Source: Trichoplax adhaerens
Taxonomy: Eukaryota > Placozoa > Uniplacotomia > Trichoplacea > Trichoplacidae
Assembly (NCBI RefSeq): GCF_000150275.1
Contig: NW_002060951.1
Location: forward strand, 2,848,580 to 2,912,579
Direction: 5' to 3'
Length of the DNA: 64,000 bases
Positions within the stretch are counted from its first letter, which is position 1, and each line of letters opens with the position of its first letter. The notes under the pieces are model-generated. The model was not told the DNA's origin and ran no database searches. It saw only the letters and a program-made list of their open reading frames with translations. Positions 11,575 to 24,263 of this stretch are shown in pieces. The position numbers and the translations under genes were made by a program.

Positions 11575-14500
11575 TTATAGAGTTGCGGCAGTAGTAACGA
11601 CATTATTAGTAGCAGTACTTGTACCTCCAAGATTAAGCTGAGAAAGTATGATAATACCGATGATAGCCAGCAAGATTAGCACCAAAACGATGCAGATTAT
11701 TTTTTTCTAAAATATCAATACAAGTATACATAGTTGAGGATCAGTTTAATTCTATGATGTTATATCTATTGTACGCGTGAAAAAGTACCGAATAGAAGCA
11801 AACATAAATTACTCGCCCAAGTAAGAATTAAAGTAGTTATAGTTTACTTATACCCGTAAATCCATTGCAAGAGAATATTGTTTATAAGATATATTATATA
11901 ATTGATTACGTTTCATTAGAGTAATTAATATTGCTATACTCACAGTAATAAGGATCATATCATAACGTTACATGTAAGAAACGCTATAATATTTTCTTTA
12001 TTGAATAACTTGCAGTATTAGGCTCACGTACTTCGTTTAGATTAAGCATTACGTTGATCTTAAGGTTACTTCATTTACTATAAGCCCTTTCAATTTCTAA
12101 ACTCCCTTAAAACTACAGTACTTATTCCTACTACCCTTATTCGCACACCTAGTTTTATAGAGTGTAAGCGATTAAAATTATACAACTTATACGTATTTAT
12201 CATCACTTACTATCTACAAGCTCGCTAGAGTTAATAAAATACCGTAGTGCTCTCATATGTATAATCCTCGGTGATACTTTTATTTTGCCTGCATACTGTA
12301 TGCCTGATAAAGATAATGATTGCATACCTTACGGGCTGCTGATTGATATTCAAGGGCTTTCTTGACATCTGCTGTAGCCCTGTCAACATAATCAACGGCA
12401 TTTCCAGCTTGATGTTCAATGCTATCGAGCATTTCCGCTTGATTTTCAACCAACATTGCTACATCTAAAAACATATCTTGTAAATCCTACCAATTAAGAA
12501 ACACGATATTAGATTTATTATTTCGATAAAATTCTTTATTCGTAGCAATTTCTACAGGTAGTAATACCTCACGTACGATTACAATACATAACAAATGACA
12601 TACTCGTAAATACACAGTCTGTATAAATAATTACCTTAACGCTCTTTTCCAGTAATAAAATATCGTCATGCCTTGTCTTAATACCCTCTAGGGCCAATCT
12701 CGCATCTTTAGTCCCTGGATCGACCTATACCATAAGTAGACAATAAATTTCAAAAATCATGATTAATAATCAAAAAATACTACTTAAACCAAATTATGAC
12801 TGGTTTGTGCTAAAGCAAACTGAAGGATCATCTCTAAATTCGCCTGGCTTGGTACCGATTGAGTAAATATTTCCAAATCCCAATTTTCCAGCATATCTTC
12901 GACCTCCTCGTCGGTTGCAGGCTTTCCAGCTAAAATATTATATTATTTAGGTGAGATAGTTATCAGCTTTTTCATCACATAAATGATTGTGGTATTTAGC
13001 TAATTAGGCATAGATAATAGAAATTTCTGAACCTATGCTCAGTTGCCTCTTCAGCTTCTCCTTGCATCTATCTCGATATTCATTTTGAATTAGATTAAAC
13101 TTCAACATAGCGTTGACTAAGCGATGCGATAGCGCGGCATGCTGATCACCAGTTACAAGATTCAAAAAAAATGTAAATGATACATGACAGTGCATTAAAA
13201 TATAGTCATTAAATCGTACAGAATTATTCTAATGTTTCAATAGAATTGTGCCTGCATTAAATTCCTGTCATAATAGTATACATCATAAAATCGTACTTGA
13301 GTTCTCTTGATTCGAATTTCCGCGGAAGTATCGCTCGCTTCTCTAATTGATGCTTCTATATCTATTAAAGTTTACGATAGAATATAGTAATAGATTACAC
13401 GATGTGTTAGATTAAGATACCACACTTGCATCTGTTTACTCTTTACCTCCACGATATTAAATCATACCATATTTACAATAGATCAGTATCTAAAGTGTTC
13501 GCGCTACAACAAACCTACTACATTAATTTTGCTTACCCTTTAATCGAGCTCTAGAACGATTTGTCTTCAGTTTTATAGAAGTCATAGCATTTTCCAATCT
13601 AGCTTTATCATCTGTTATATATATTATTTACTTATGCCAAAAATATAGGAGTATAATACGAATACAATACGTATAATTCGCAACATTTTATTTCCGTGCG
13701 CACCTATATACTTGCGGTATTTACAGGTATATCTACACATAAAGTACGTTTTACAAAAGTATTTCGTACAACTAACCGTAATCTACCTTCGACGCCGTTA
13801 GAATATCATTTTGTAGATCGTCCACATAATCAATGTCATTTTCTATTCCACTGAGATCTTGCTCAATTATTTCGATCTGAATAAATAGGATCCTTTACCG
13901 TTATTTAAAATGTATATTCTTTACGAACATACTAGGTAGAAATATAATCGCGCTTCTGATAAATGATCATTGTAGTGAAAACGTTATTAGAATCTACATG
14001 TATGTAATTATGTGTAGTTGTGTAATCTTGGGATAACCAACTGGATACGTATCCATGTATAGGTATATATTTATATATATAATTAATATGTAGTGCTACC
14101 ATTATATTTGGATATATCGCTATTGCCTAATATGGTATTACGTAGATTAATATGTATTTAGAGATAGTATATACAAGATGTGTGTTCTTTATACAGCTAG
14201 GAGTTGGATACAATAAGCTAGATAGTACTTTGATGCTTAAATAATATAATAAAATTCTGTTAATACTTAACAACCACTACTCATACAATAAATCCATTTA
14301 TCAAGATAAGATGCCGGTAACAATGTACCTGCTGTGGTATGATTAATAATGCGGTATATAGTTGCTGGCTATTTTCATGCTACAGCAATTTACGTATAAC
14401 TCGACTATCAATAAACTAATTTCTATATTTCTCCTAAATTATTTTAAGGTAATGTGGATGTACTTCGTAAAACTTATAAATTTTGAGAACTATTTGCAAC

Positions 14501-15827
14501 ATATGTAATACATACACCCTCCAGTATTTTAGCAGGATTTGATTCATTTAAGTAGCAACTCACTTTTTAAAGCACGAATAGATAAAAAATAGTAACATGC
14601 CGACTTAATTGAAAGCAGTTTCAAAAGCATCATTCATAGCGTTGCATTACTTAGTGTTATAGCTAGATACATATATTTATACGATATCATCGGCGCAATA
14701 GTGAATTAAATTTAGTAAAAGTTAATTACGGCATGACAGTAGCACGGACTAATTTATGATCAGTTATCTGAGTGTTTAGCACAGTTTTAAATTCCAATTT
14801 GTGCTTCTCTCTTAGAATTTTATAACTCTTAAAGTAATGATGAATAACAGAAATTCCAAGAGCTCTTTGGGCCCATTCTAGTCAAAACCTTGATAATTTT
14901 ATCATGTTTACAATAAAATGCTATTAGACTATCACCAGTTATGGGTTTAGCGACTTATTTGACAGGCTACTGTCGCGGTAGTATAAAACTTTACGTATTT
15001 GACCGAAATGAATGAAATTTACTTCTGGTGCTATCCTGCTTTCTATTCGGAGCTTAACCGTAACTTCAGCGCAGTATTATGCTTCAGTAAATAACATATT
15101 ATCATCTATTATACGTATGCATAGTATTTTCATTCTTTCCGGGTAATCTTCTATCAAGCTATGCATTATTGGTAAGTAGATTAATATGGTACCTGCTTAA
15201 AGAATTCTCCCATAAATTCCTCTTCCTCTAGTGCAACTTCAGCCATTTCAAAACCAACGATGGCATGATTTGCATCCGTATTCTCCTCAAGTTGCACCTA
15301 CAATGTTAGGTCAAATGTGTTAAAAATTAGAACTCTTAACGAAAGTATGAATAGATCACTATTACGTTATATTCTTTACATCCTTAATAACTGTTTCGAA
15401 AGTCAATTAATTAGACCAAAATGCTATTTACTATGAATAGGATTAATAATTCTATAGTCTACACAGGCGATGCTACTGCTCTTTATAGACGAACACAGTG
15501 GTCATTAACCAACCGCAAGCAGTAAATTTCGTACTAGTCTCGATCAACCTTGATAAGAGTGAAGTGCCGGTAATCAACTATGAGCGACTAATTTCTCTAT
15601 CTGTATCATACACACCATAATAAAATTAGAACCGTAATGTTTTATATCTTTAAAATTAAGTGCATTAGATCCCTAACTATCATTATATCAAAAACATTAT
15701 ACTTGTTAATAGCAAGTAATCTATTTATGTTAATTCTCCTGTATGATATATAATTTAATAACTTAAATCCTTAGCGTTATTCTTGATCTAATACCTCTCT
15801 GATATCTGCTAATCTATCTCTCGCCAT
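11575..15827 (-). CDS. Syntaxin-1-like t-SNARE, copy A (313 aa)
   Basis: A Qa-SNARE of the plasma-membrane syntaxin-1 group. Ten exons: 15827-15795, 15297-15193, 13876-13777, 13611-13537, 13361-13297, 13141-13033, 12929-12856, 12724-12635, 12486-12328, 11706-11575. They splice in consistent phase to 942 nt. The N-terminus reads [20 protein letters not shown] (exon 2) and exons 3-6 give the Habc bundle. Exon 7 holds [10 protein letters not shown] of the linker. Exon 9 (residues 218-270) carries the SNARE motif with [13 protein letters not shown], where Q233 is the zero-layer glutamine. The last exon encodes KK plus one membrane span and a 22-residue Ser/Thr/Asn-rich tail after it; typical syntaxins stop within a few residues. 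A longer exon 7 reading on from 12856 is possible. It is the last gene of a three-gene tandem array with no promoter palindrome block. Confidence 0.93.
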
Positions 15828-17929
15828 ATCGTGTGAAAATTTAAATTTTCTCGAGAATAAGCACCAAAGATTAAAGATTTTTACAGCGAACAAAATTTGT
15901 ATCTTGCTCTGTGACACGGGATATCTCGGTGTTCGTTATTAACCTTTCCTACTTATCTGTAATATGATAATTTCAGATTCTTCCGATTAACATATTTTTA
16001 ACTAAGGATCTGTAACCACTTTAATTGCTTACGATTATAATATGAAATTTAATGATAGCATCAGAAAACCACTTAACACAGTGCAAACCTTTGAAATTAA
16101 ATAAAGTTTCGAGATTCCAAGAAAACTTTTCCGCGTCCTACATCGTTCTGTAGCACTGAGATTGCTATCTCAACTAAAAGAATTATTGGATATGGTAGAG
16201 TAACTATATTCTTACAAAGTAATGCGCATGCTATACTTGATAATTGTCGGACACGGTAACTTCGCTATATCGAAGTAAAACTTTATTGTTTATAGATACA
16301 ACATCTAAGCATGATGCTTACAATGTAAAAGTGACTCCCTACCTCGATCTGCAACCTGTAGTATGCAATTACAATTAAGAAAAGTGCTATTGTCTACATC
16401 ACGTGAAGTGTAACCATAGAATCACTATAGAATAATGAAATATAATGAAAAAACTCATTATAGATATGTAAATTACAGTACCTAAACTGTTCAAGTGATC
16501 AGTTTACGTCATAACTGTAAATATAACACGCCAATGTTTTTATTTATAAGTTCCAATGCATGGGTACCAACGTTCTATTCAACTGTTCAAAGCTTATCGA
16601 AGATATATTGATTATTTCAAGAGTTTATTAGTAGTAAGAATATGTTTATCTCAAACTGTCTTTTTTTCCAAATCACCCAGTAAAAATCTTTTAATCTAGC
16701 CAATTTACCTAAAATATGCAGAATACAATTTCTTTTATACCGTTTTTTGCTGTTACACTCCCAATTTGACGTAGCTAATACTTTGTTACAGTATCTTCGG
16801 TCTTGTTAGGGGAAAATTGCATGAAGCAATTTACTTTCGCCGCTTAGTAATCTTATCGACGGTCGCAATGTATCAAGACATCAATAACAACCTGAGCTGA
16901 TACTGTGCATGTCAGTATATCATATAACGAAATTGCATCCATATATTATGTCATCCTTATTCGATATTATCGAATCTACGAACAAAAATACTATTAATTA
17001 TCTATACCTGACGTTAAATTCTTAGTAAAATTGGTACGTTAAAAACTAAACTTTTAGATATTTATAACACAGAACAGAAAATCTAGAGAAGTGAAAGTAC
17101 AGTACTACGCTTATAAAGTTCAATAATTAATTTGTAGAACGTGCCGTATCAATTTCGTAAATTCCACGTCCAAGTAAGATTTATATCTTTAGCTTATAGT
17201 TGATATAAAGTGCTGGCTAGGATGAATATACAAATCTCTATTGTAAAACTCCACATTTTAACAGTAATGATATGAATCCTTAATTAAAGTTTAGCCTTAG
17301 CAGTTTAAGGCTATAGTACTTAATTACTACAGTTTAAATTTGAGTAATTATAGAATCACAGTAATTTTATCACAACTGCTTAGTTAGTATATCACTAATT
17401 GAAGAGAATATCGCATATTTGAATCGGATACGATCGATAAGAAGCTGTATGAGTCAGCACATGATATACTATACAACAGCCATGGTAATCCGTAATGGAT
17501 CTATATATAAATCATTCATCAAACTATTCTCTAGTACAACTTTTAATTTAAGTAGCATCTAGAAATCAGGATTGAAATCGCACATTTTAACTGTCTGCAG
17601 GCACAACTAGTTATACTTGCCTTGAATGATATTTTAAAATAACCCGTTAAAGCATTTTAAATTGCAAATAACTTCTAGTATTTAATTAGATCAAATTTAC
17701 AATTTCAGATACTGATTTTAAATCTTTTTAATTAGTGAATATCTGATATATCTGATAAGTCCTAACGCTAGTATGTCTTAATGTTTCAGAATAACAATTT
17801 GGAAGAAATGGTTTATTAAAGACATTTTATACAGTAGGTTATCAAGTTATCATACAATTGGTTAGCGATGATTTGACCTACTCTTAAGTGGATAAAATTA
17901 TAATATATTAATTTTAGTTTATTTTATTG
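15828..17929. other. Spacer between syntaxin copies A and C
   Basis: About 2.1 kb of AT-rich DNA between the stop of copy C and the ATG of copy A. No gene and only isolated short GTAC palindromes (for example near 17098). The promoter of copy A should lie here unless it is transcribed from further upstream. Confidence 0.5.
17918..17928 (-). promoter_or_regulatory. Overlapping poly(A) signals directly after the syntaxin copy C stop
   Basis: On the minus strand the stop codon TAG (17932-17930) is followed after one base by AATAAAATAAA, two overlapping AATAAA hexamers. If used, the 3' UTR would be only about 20-30 nt. Confidence 0.5.
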
Positions 17930-20900
17930 CTAAACGCCCCTTGATCCAAAAATTCCGCCAAAAACTCCCGCAATTACCAAAGCTAAGATGATAATACATA
18001 CTATAATGATAACTTTTTTCTGGATCATTAGGAAGTCAAGCATTATGAAAAAGAAATAAGAATGAATTTATATTAGTATTTTTACGGCTATGATTAATTG
18101 CTACAGTTGAATTTGGATAAATGATACTTATAATCTTCGGTAACACCTAAGCAAAATCAACATACCCGCCGAGCTTTACTTTGATACTTAGTTGCTTTTT
18201 TGGTATCTTCTTTAGCTCTCTCGACATAATCTGTTGTTTGGGCAACATTATATTCAATTCGATCTATCATTTCTCCCTTATGAAGAAGTTAATATATTTG
18301 ATTGAATTACTAACGGTTAATTTGTTCTTCGATATTAAATAAAGGTTTACAAGCAGGAAGGGATGGAAATCAATGCATTGAAAATATAAGTAATGCCTCT
18401 TTTACCTGGACGCTAATTAGTTGTCCCATATCCTGAAATAACTCTGCTAGATCCTAGTTTAATTGACAATAGTTAGATTAATTTCCAAGTAAACCCTTTA
18501 TAAGCTAAAGTGAATAAAATAATTAACCGATAGATTCTTCTCTAATTTCATTATCTCTTTGTGGCGGGATTCAATTAATGATAAAGTTCTCTTTGCTTCC
18601 GCGGAGTCAATCATGAGCTTTTAAATAATTTATGAGATGCATAAGTTTAATAGTATATGGTTTCATTCATATGACAAGCTTTTCTATTGATATAATTGCG
18701 GAATGGAAGTTCAGAAGCCTATATTGTTACATCATAGAAATGTTTTCATGTCAAGAACTTACGCCTGATGTAAATATTCGGGGTGCTGGACCACCACTTT
18801 CCAACATTTCGTCGATGTCTTCTTCACTAACTTTTTGCTGAGCTATTAGATCAAATATTGCATTTACAATTGTTGATTGCAACAGATTATAAAGATTACT
18901 TAAGGTACGCAGGCTGGCTTATAATCTTTTAATGTACATTATAACGTATTGCATATCTTAAGGATTCAGTAACGTACTTATCTTTAGTTGAGTTTCTAGT
19001 CGCGCTTTACATTTTTCCTTGTATTCTATTTGTTGCATATTATATTCGCTCATAACGTCGATGTAGTTTTTAGATAGCGCAGTACACTATATAATCCAGG
19101 GATGTAAAATTAGCCAAGACAGTTTATGCTGATATTATATGGTCTACTATTTCATTAAGTTTGTGGTATTAGTATTGTTGGTACAGGTTTTAGATTAATA
19201 AAGTACATAAGTAAAACTAAAGCGAATTTTTATTTACAGATAGACTCTTATTGTCAGTCAGTCAGTTAATCAATTCATGATATCTAATAACACTACAGAT
19301 AATAAGGAATCTTGGCAAACATGTAATTTACTCATGCTACAATAACGAGAGGATAAGTGATATAAAAAGTCACGTGCTAATGTACTGCATTAAAGCGCTG
19401 TTATAATTATAAGATTGTAGAAGATTAATTGATATACTAGCGTGGCACTTATTTATCCAAGTACTACTTTCACATATTCGACTTTCATTTGATAATGAAT
19501 TTGTAATCGAAATAGTTAAGTTGTTTTCAAATCTTCAGCACTAACTAACATATCAACACCCAAAGAGATATTTCTCTAGAACATTTCATAAAATAACTGA
19601 TTATTATCTAAAGGGCACGTATCGAAAACATTAATCTTAAATACTCGAAGTACAGAGTACACGGTAAAAAGTTACTGAACTTCTGATACACGATATAAAG
19701 TTACTGAACCTCTGACAGGTCTAAGAGATATTTGGTAGCTATAACTATAGACTGTAGTGGTATAGACTCTATGCTAGAGTATAGATGACTATATGTGGTA
19801 AGGTGATTATTATTAAGTTACTAATAAGGCTATAGGTAAAAATAGAACTGTAAATCATATATTAGGATATGGTTAATTCATTGTAGTTTGGCTGGTGTGA
19901 ATAATGTCTACGTAAGTACTGTAATCGTATCCATATTGGATTAATGATGGTCCGCAGTAGAATTGTCTTTCTAAGAATAATTTAACTATGTGTAATATAA
20001 GGTAAAAGGTTGCCATGCGGATTGTAGCTGGGAATGCTACGAAAAGTATACAAGCATGCAACTTTATATAATATAATGAATTAAAATGCAGTACTCTAAT
20101 AGCTTGAATTGTTAAAAGCTGAGTACAAATCAAGAATATTCTGATGTATTAGCTAAGATTTAGAAAAAAAAGGTGCTTAATTAGCTTTATTTACTTGACT
20201 TTTTTTTATTCGAACGTCAGCTGAAAGTCCATCCATAGTTTCTTGTTGTTGTATATCTTGCTCCATTACTATTTCAAATTTTGTAATGAAGGAAAATTTA
20301 CAAATGTAATATAATGTATAACAAGATTTTTTGGGTGAAATTGTACCTAAATAGCTTTATTGAGATAAAGAGCATTTTATGTCTTAGCTAATTCTATGTT
20401 ATAAAATTTTTAGTCTTCTATGGCGCTTACCTTTGAGTCTGGCTTTAATACGGTTCGCGAACCTTTTTATTTCTGACGTTAGATCTATTAATCGACCTTC
20501 TGCCTCTGATGAATTAAAGTAGATATATGATTTACGTTATTTTGAGTAAATCTTTGAGTTTATTTACAGAAATTGCTATAATAAGAATTGATTAATTGTT
20601 TATCCGTTGATGAACTTATTCAAAATATGAAGATTAACAATTAGTAAATGATAGCTCATTGAATGCTAACATAATTTTTCCAGCCCTCGCAGATAGAGAA
20701 TACTAATAGCTGCAGTATCTTACTTTCGATATTAAGATACATTAATTTTGAGTTTACGGCAAAGTATTTTCACTATTAGTGCTTTAGGAATTGTCATTTT
20801 ATTAAAATATTAATAAAACTGAATATTTAGATCTACAACCGAATACCCGGTGAATAGAAGTGGGTCATAATCTATGCACCTTATGAAGCTAGAAATTATG

Positions 20901-23900
20901 ACAGAAGTAGATACTAGCCGTTATTTACAATATAAAATATATGTACACTATTGTTTATTGCCCTAGCCTATTTGATAACTCATGATCAAATATAAAAGTT
21001 GATGATTTTCAGTGGATTGCTGCGGGATACGGTAAGAAAGTTATTACTACATTCAAACGTGATCTTTAGTTTTCGAAGTAAAGCGGAGAGAATTGAACTT
21101 ATTCTATGTGCGTTTGAGAAAGATATAATAATATCAATTAAACAAATTTGCTTTAGCTTACCTGAAATGAGCTCGTACTGGACTAAAATCGTTGTGGTTT
21201 ATTACATTTTACTAGTATATTTCCCGGTTCAAATCAGTGGGTTAAATTCATATAGTATTGTTGAAAAATATAAAAAGTTTGATAGGGTAGAAAAATAATG
21301 TAACGCGTTAATATGCAGCACTTAACCTTTTCACATTACATAAAGGAACGCTTAGACGATCGATTGAAGGTATAAAGCCGACTAGGATTATGTGGTAGGT
21401 ATGATGTAATCTACGAATAGTCTGAATGTTATCTCAAGTATGTTACTGACGTACAGATAACATGTCTAGGAATTGTTGCCATGTAATATCACAGCTTATA
21501 TATTACAATTACTGTACTAATACGATATTCACGGTATAAATACTATACGGGTAGACAAGTTAAAGTTAGTTCACTGTATCCTAGGATAAGAAAATAACTA
21601 TACTCTTAAGTCTTCATCTGGAAGCAATTCTATAAGTCACTCTTGGCTGTTCTTCTCTCTTAATAAACTAGTCTAAAATTATAAGCTACATTTGTGTGTC
21701 GTATCATTAGTTGAGGATAGAGAATATTACAGTAGGAGGTTGAGAAACAATAGACGATAAGTGAGTCGAGGACATACTCGTATACAGTATAATATACCAA
21801 AACATATTCGCGAACGGTAGGCTGGTCAGTAAAGTAGTAAAACATGAAGTAGGAGTGCATCGATTATTATAAAGATTACTCTTACAAATTGTAAATTTCA
21901 GCATGGCATTTCCTTAACCTTTAAAGTCAGTTATTACCTATTTCATTATTAATTAATAACTATGTATCTGTGTACTGTATACTTATTTTAAAATTGAAAC
22001 GAAATTTGATGTCATAGTCTGATGGAAACTTTTCGAATTTGAAATTTTAGTTTCGTCTACATACCTTCGCCTATGATATATATTAAATGACTCAGTTATC
22101 TATTACGGGTTGATATTTCGGTCTACCATGTTAAAGTATTTAGCTCATAAAGACCTTAATGGGTCAGCATTTGTAAAAATATACTCATACTTGTTCAAAG
22201 TGGTTTGCGAGTATGAAATTGTAGTGGGAAAAATGATGCAGAGTTATCACAAAAACGACGTCAGGTATCCAAAAATATAAATCAAAGTATAAAATTGAAA
22301 CGGGTTCGCAGTGTTAATAAGGCCACGACTAAAATTTTACTACGTCTAATTGATGTAGTTTTCACTGGGCCATCATTTTAAGCTAGAGTACATGAAAGAA
22401 ATAAAAGGTCCTAAAATGAAGCATTGGTCAAGTAGTTTATTAGGTCTAATCAATGCATGTCTTACGTTAGATTATTATTTAAAACCCAATTGAAATAAAT
22501 AAATAAATTAAAGGCTAGAAAACTATATTATTCCCTTAGATATTGGATAATCTTCAAAATAATTCTCGTCATCCATATAAACATTTCTTCAATTAATAGA
22601 TCTTTTGCCTAAATAAAGATACTAACAAACTAATTACGTGGATATGGGGATATATTTGTTCCTATGGCATTAGAAAATTGTAACTTTTAAGCTAAGCAGA
22701 TCTATCTTTATATACAGGGATATGCTCTTAAAATGTGTACAGATGAGTAATTTAAATTTAAAATTTCAGTAATATACTAGAAAACCCAACATCTTAATGG
22801 CGAAATTACTTAATGTTGATATTACATTTGGAGCCATCGGTGTTTTAATAAGTGTTATTTTAAGTTAGGTAGTGATTTCGCTTGGCGAAATTACAGGTTT
22901 TAGAATTATCTAATTTTTTGAAGGTGCAGATTCTACTGCGTAAGGATTAAATTGTATTTGTCACTATTTTAGATAGGTATCAAAATTAGGGCGGTTACAT
23001 CAACTATAGATATCTATTCGACTATAACTTGGTTATTATGTTTTTGAAGGTAATTCTTATTCAGTCAAAGTGAATTAGTGTATTAAAAGAGGTTGATTAT
23101 GATACACACTTTCTGGATAATGCTCAAATATTTCTAAACTTTAGCGAGCTTTGTATCTCTAAATTGATATATTGTAAAATACGAAATGTAAGTTATTAGA
23201 GAATGTCTCTTATAACCTTTTTCCATTCTAGGATCGGTCAATATAATTATTTGAGTCTTATTTGCCTGCTCTACGTTGTAGGTAATCTTTTCAATCCCTT
23301 GACGAATTTCCTCTACCTATTATATAAAAATTAGCAAAGATTTTTAGATAAAGGTATATAGGTTTAATTATTTACATAATTAATGAGAATCCCCAAGAAT
23401 TGTAAATCTGCGGAACAAAATGTAGTTACTTCCGTAATACACCTTACTAACTTTCGCTGTTTAAGCGTTATGAACGCGTTGTAGTTCAATAAGTCAGATT
23501 GCGCTACATTATACGAGTTTTTACTGTATGTATACTGCAGTCACACATTCTCAACTGGAACAAATATGGATCTTCTAGTAACGAAATCTTTTTATAATAT
23601 ATACTTATTGTAAATTATTTGATGATGAATTGAGGTCGATACATTTGTTTTTACGAATTTTCGAGTCATTTTTATGTTCTATGCGTCAAAACTGTATTGG
23701 ATAGGAAGTCTATTCGATTACTTTAACGCGCATCTTTATCAATATGGAAATTTGCCAGTAGTACCAAATGGATAGAAATAGTGCTAATAAATCGCTTCCT
23801 TTAAATTGAAATTGTAGAAATACTGAATGGCTTAAGATATTTATATTCTTATACGTTGCTTTATTACAGACTATTTAAGCATGATATTTAATTATTTTCG

Positions 23901-24263
23901 CTCATTACAATTAATATCAAATAGAAACAATATTACCTGCTCGAAAAATTCATCCATATATCCGTATTCTTCTTCGTCACCGTTGAGATATTCATTACGA
24001 TCATGACGAAACTAGAATTTACAGACAATCATGATGGTTAGCGGTATTGAGACTTAATTTAAGAATTAGTAGATAGGTTTTTTAACTTATTCCCTTTTCA
24101 GAAAACTGGTTAGATTTTCGCTTACGATCGCATTGGATAGCAGCGTTTAAATTAACTTCAATTTCTTTACTTAATTGGTATACGATAGGCATTGTCGTAG
24201 AATAGAAATTTTTAGTCTTATACCGATTCTTACTTGCTTTAAAGCTGCCAATTTATCCTTCAT
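17930..24263 (-). CDS. Syntaxin-1-like t-SNARE, copy C (293 aa, canonical form)
   Basis: The middle gene of the array and the closest to classical syntaxin 1. Eleven exons: 24263-24234, 24011-23937, 23316-23217, 20505-20431, 20268-20195, 19086-18978, 18842-18763, 18617-18528, 18453-18406, 18276-18166, 18019-17930. They total 882 nt in phase. It starts [10 protein letters not shown] like vertebrate [16 protein letters not shown] and [11 protein letters not shown] mark the Habc start, and [10 protein letters not shown] the linker. The SNARE motif is split: exon 18453-18406 ends ISVQ, so the intron falls directly after the zero-layer Q227, and the next exon resumes [11 protein letters not shown]. 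The last exon encodes [20 protein letters not shown] and stops nine residues later, as usual in syntaxin 1. Inferred role: fusion of vesicles with the plasma membrane together with SNAP-25 and VAMP partners. Confidence 0.94.

Noticed and set aside
12231-12449. Minus-strand frame of 72 codons
   Set aside because: It overlaps the syntaxin A SNARE exon in a wrong frame and has no homology.
12800-12855. Read-through extension of syntaxin A exon 7 ([17 protein letters not shown])
   Set aside because: Copies B and C place the donor at the same spot (after IFT..), and using GTACCA gives the right phase and length; kept only as an alternative.
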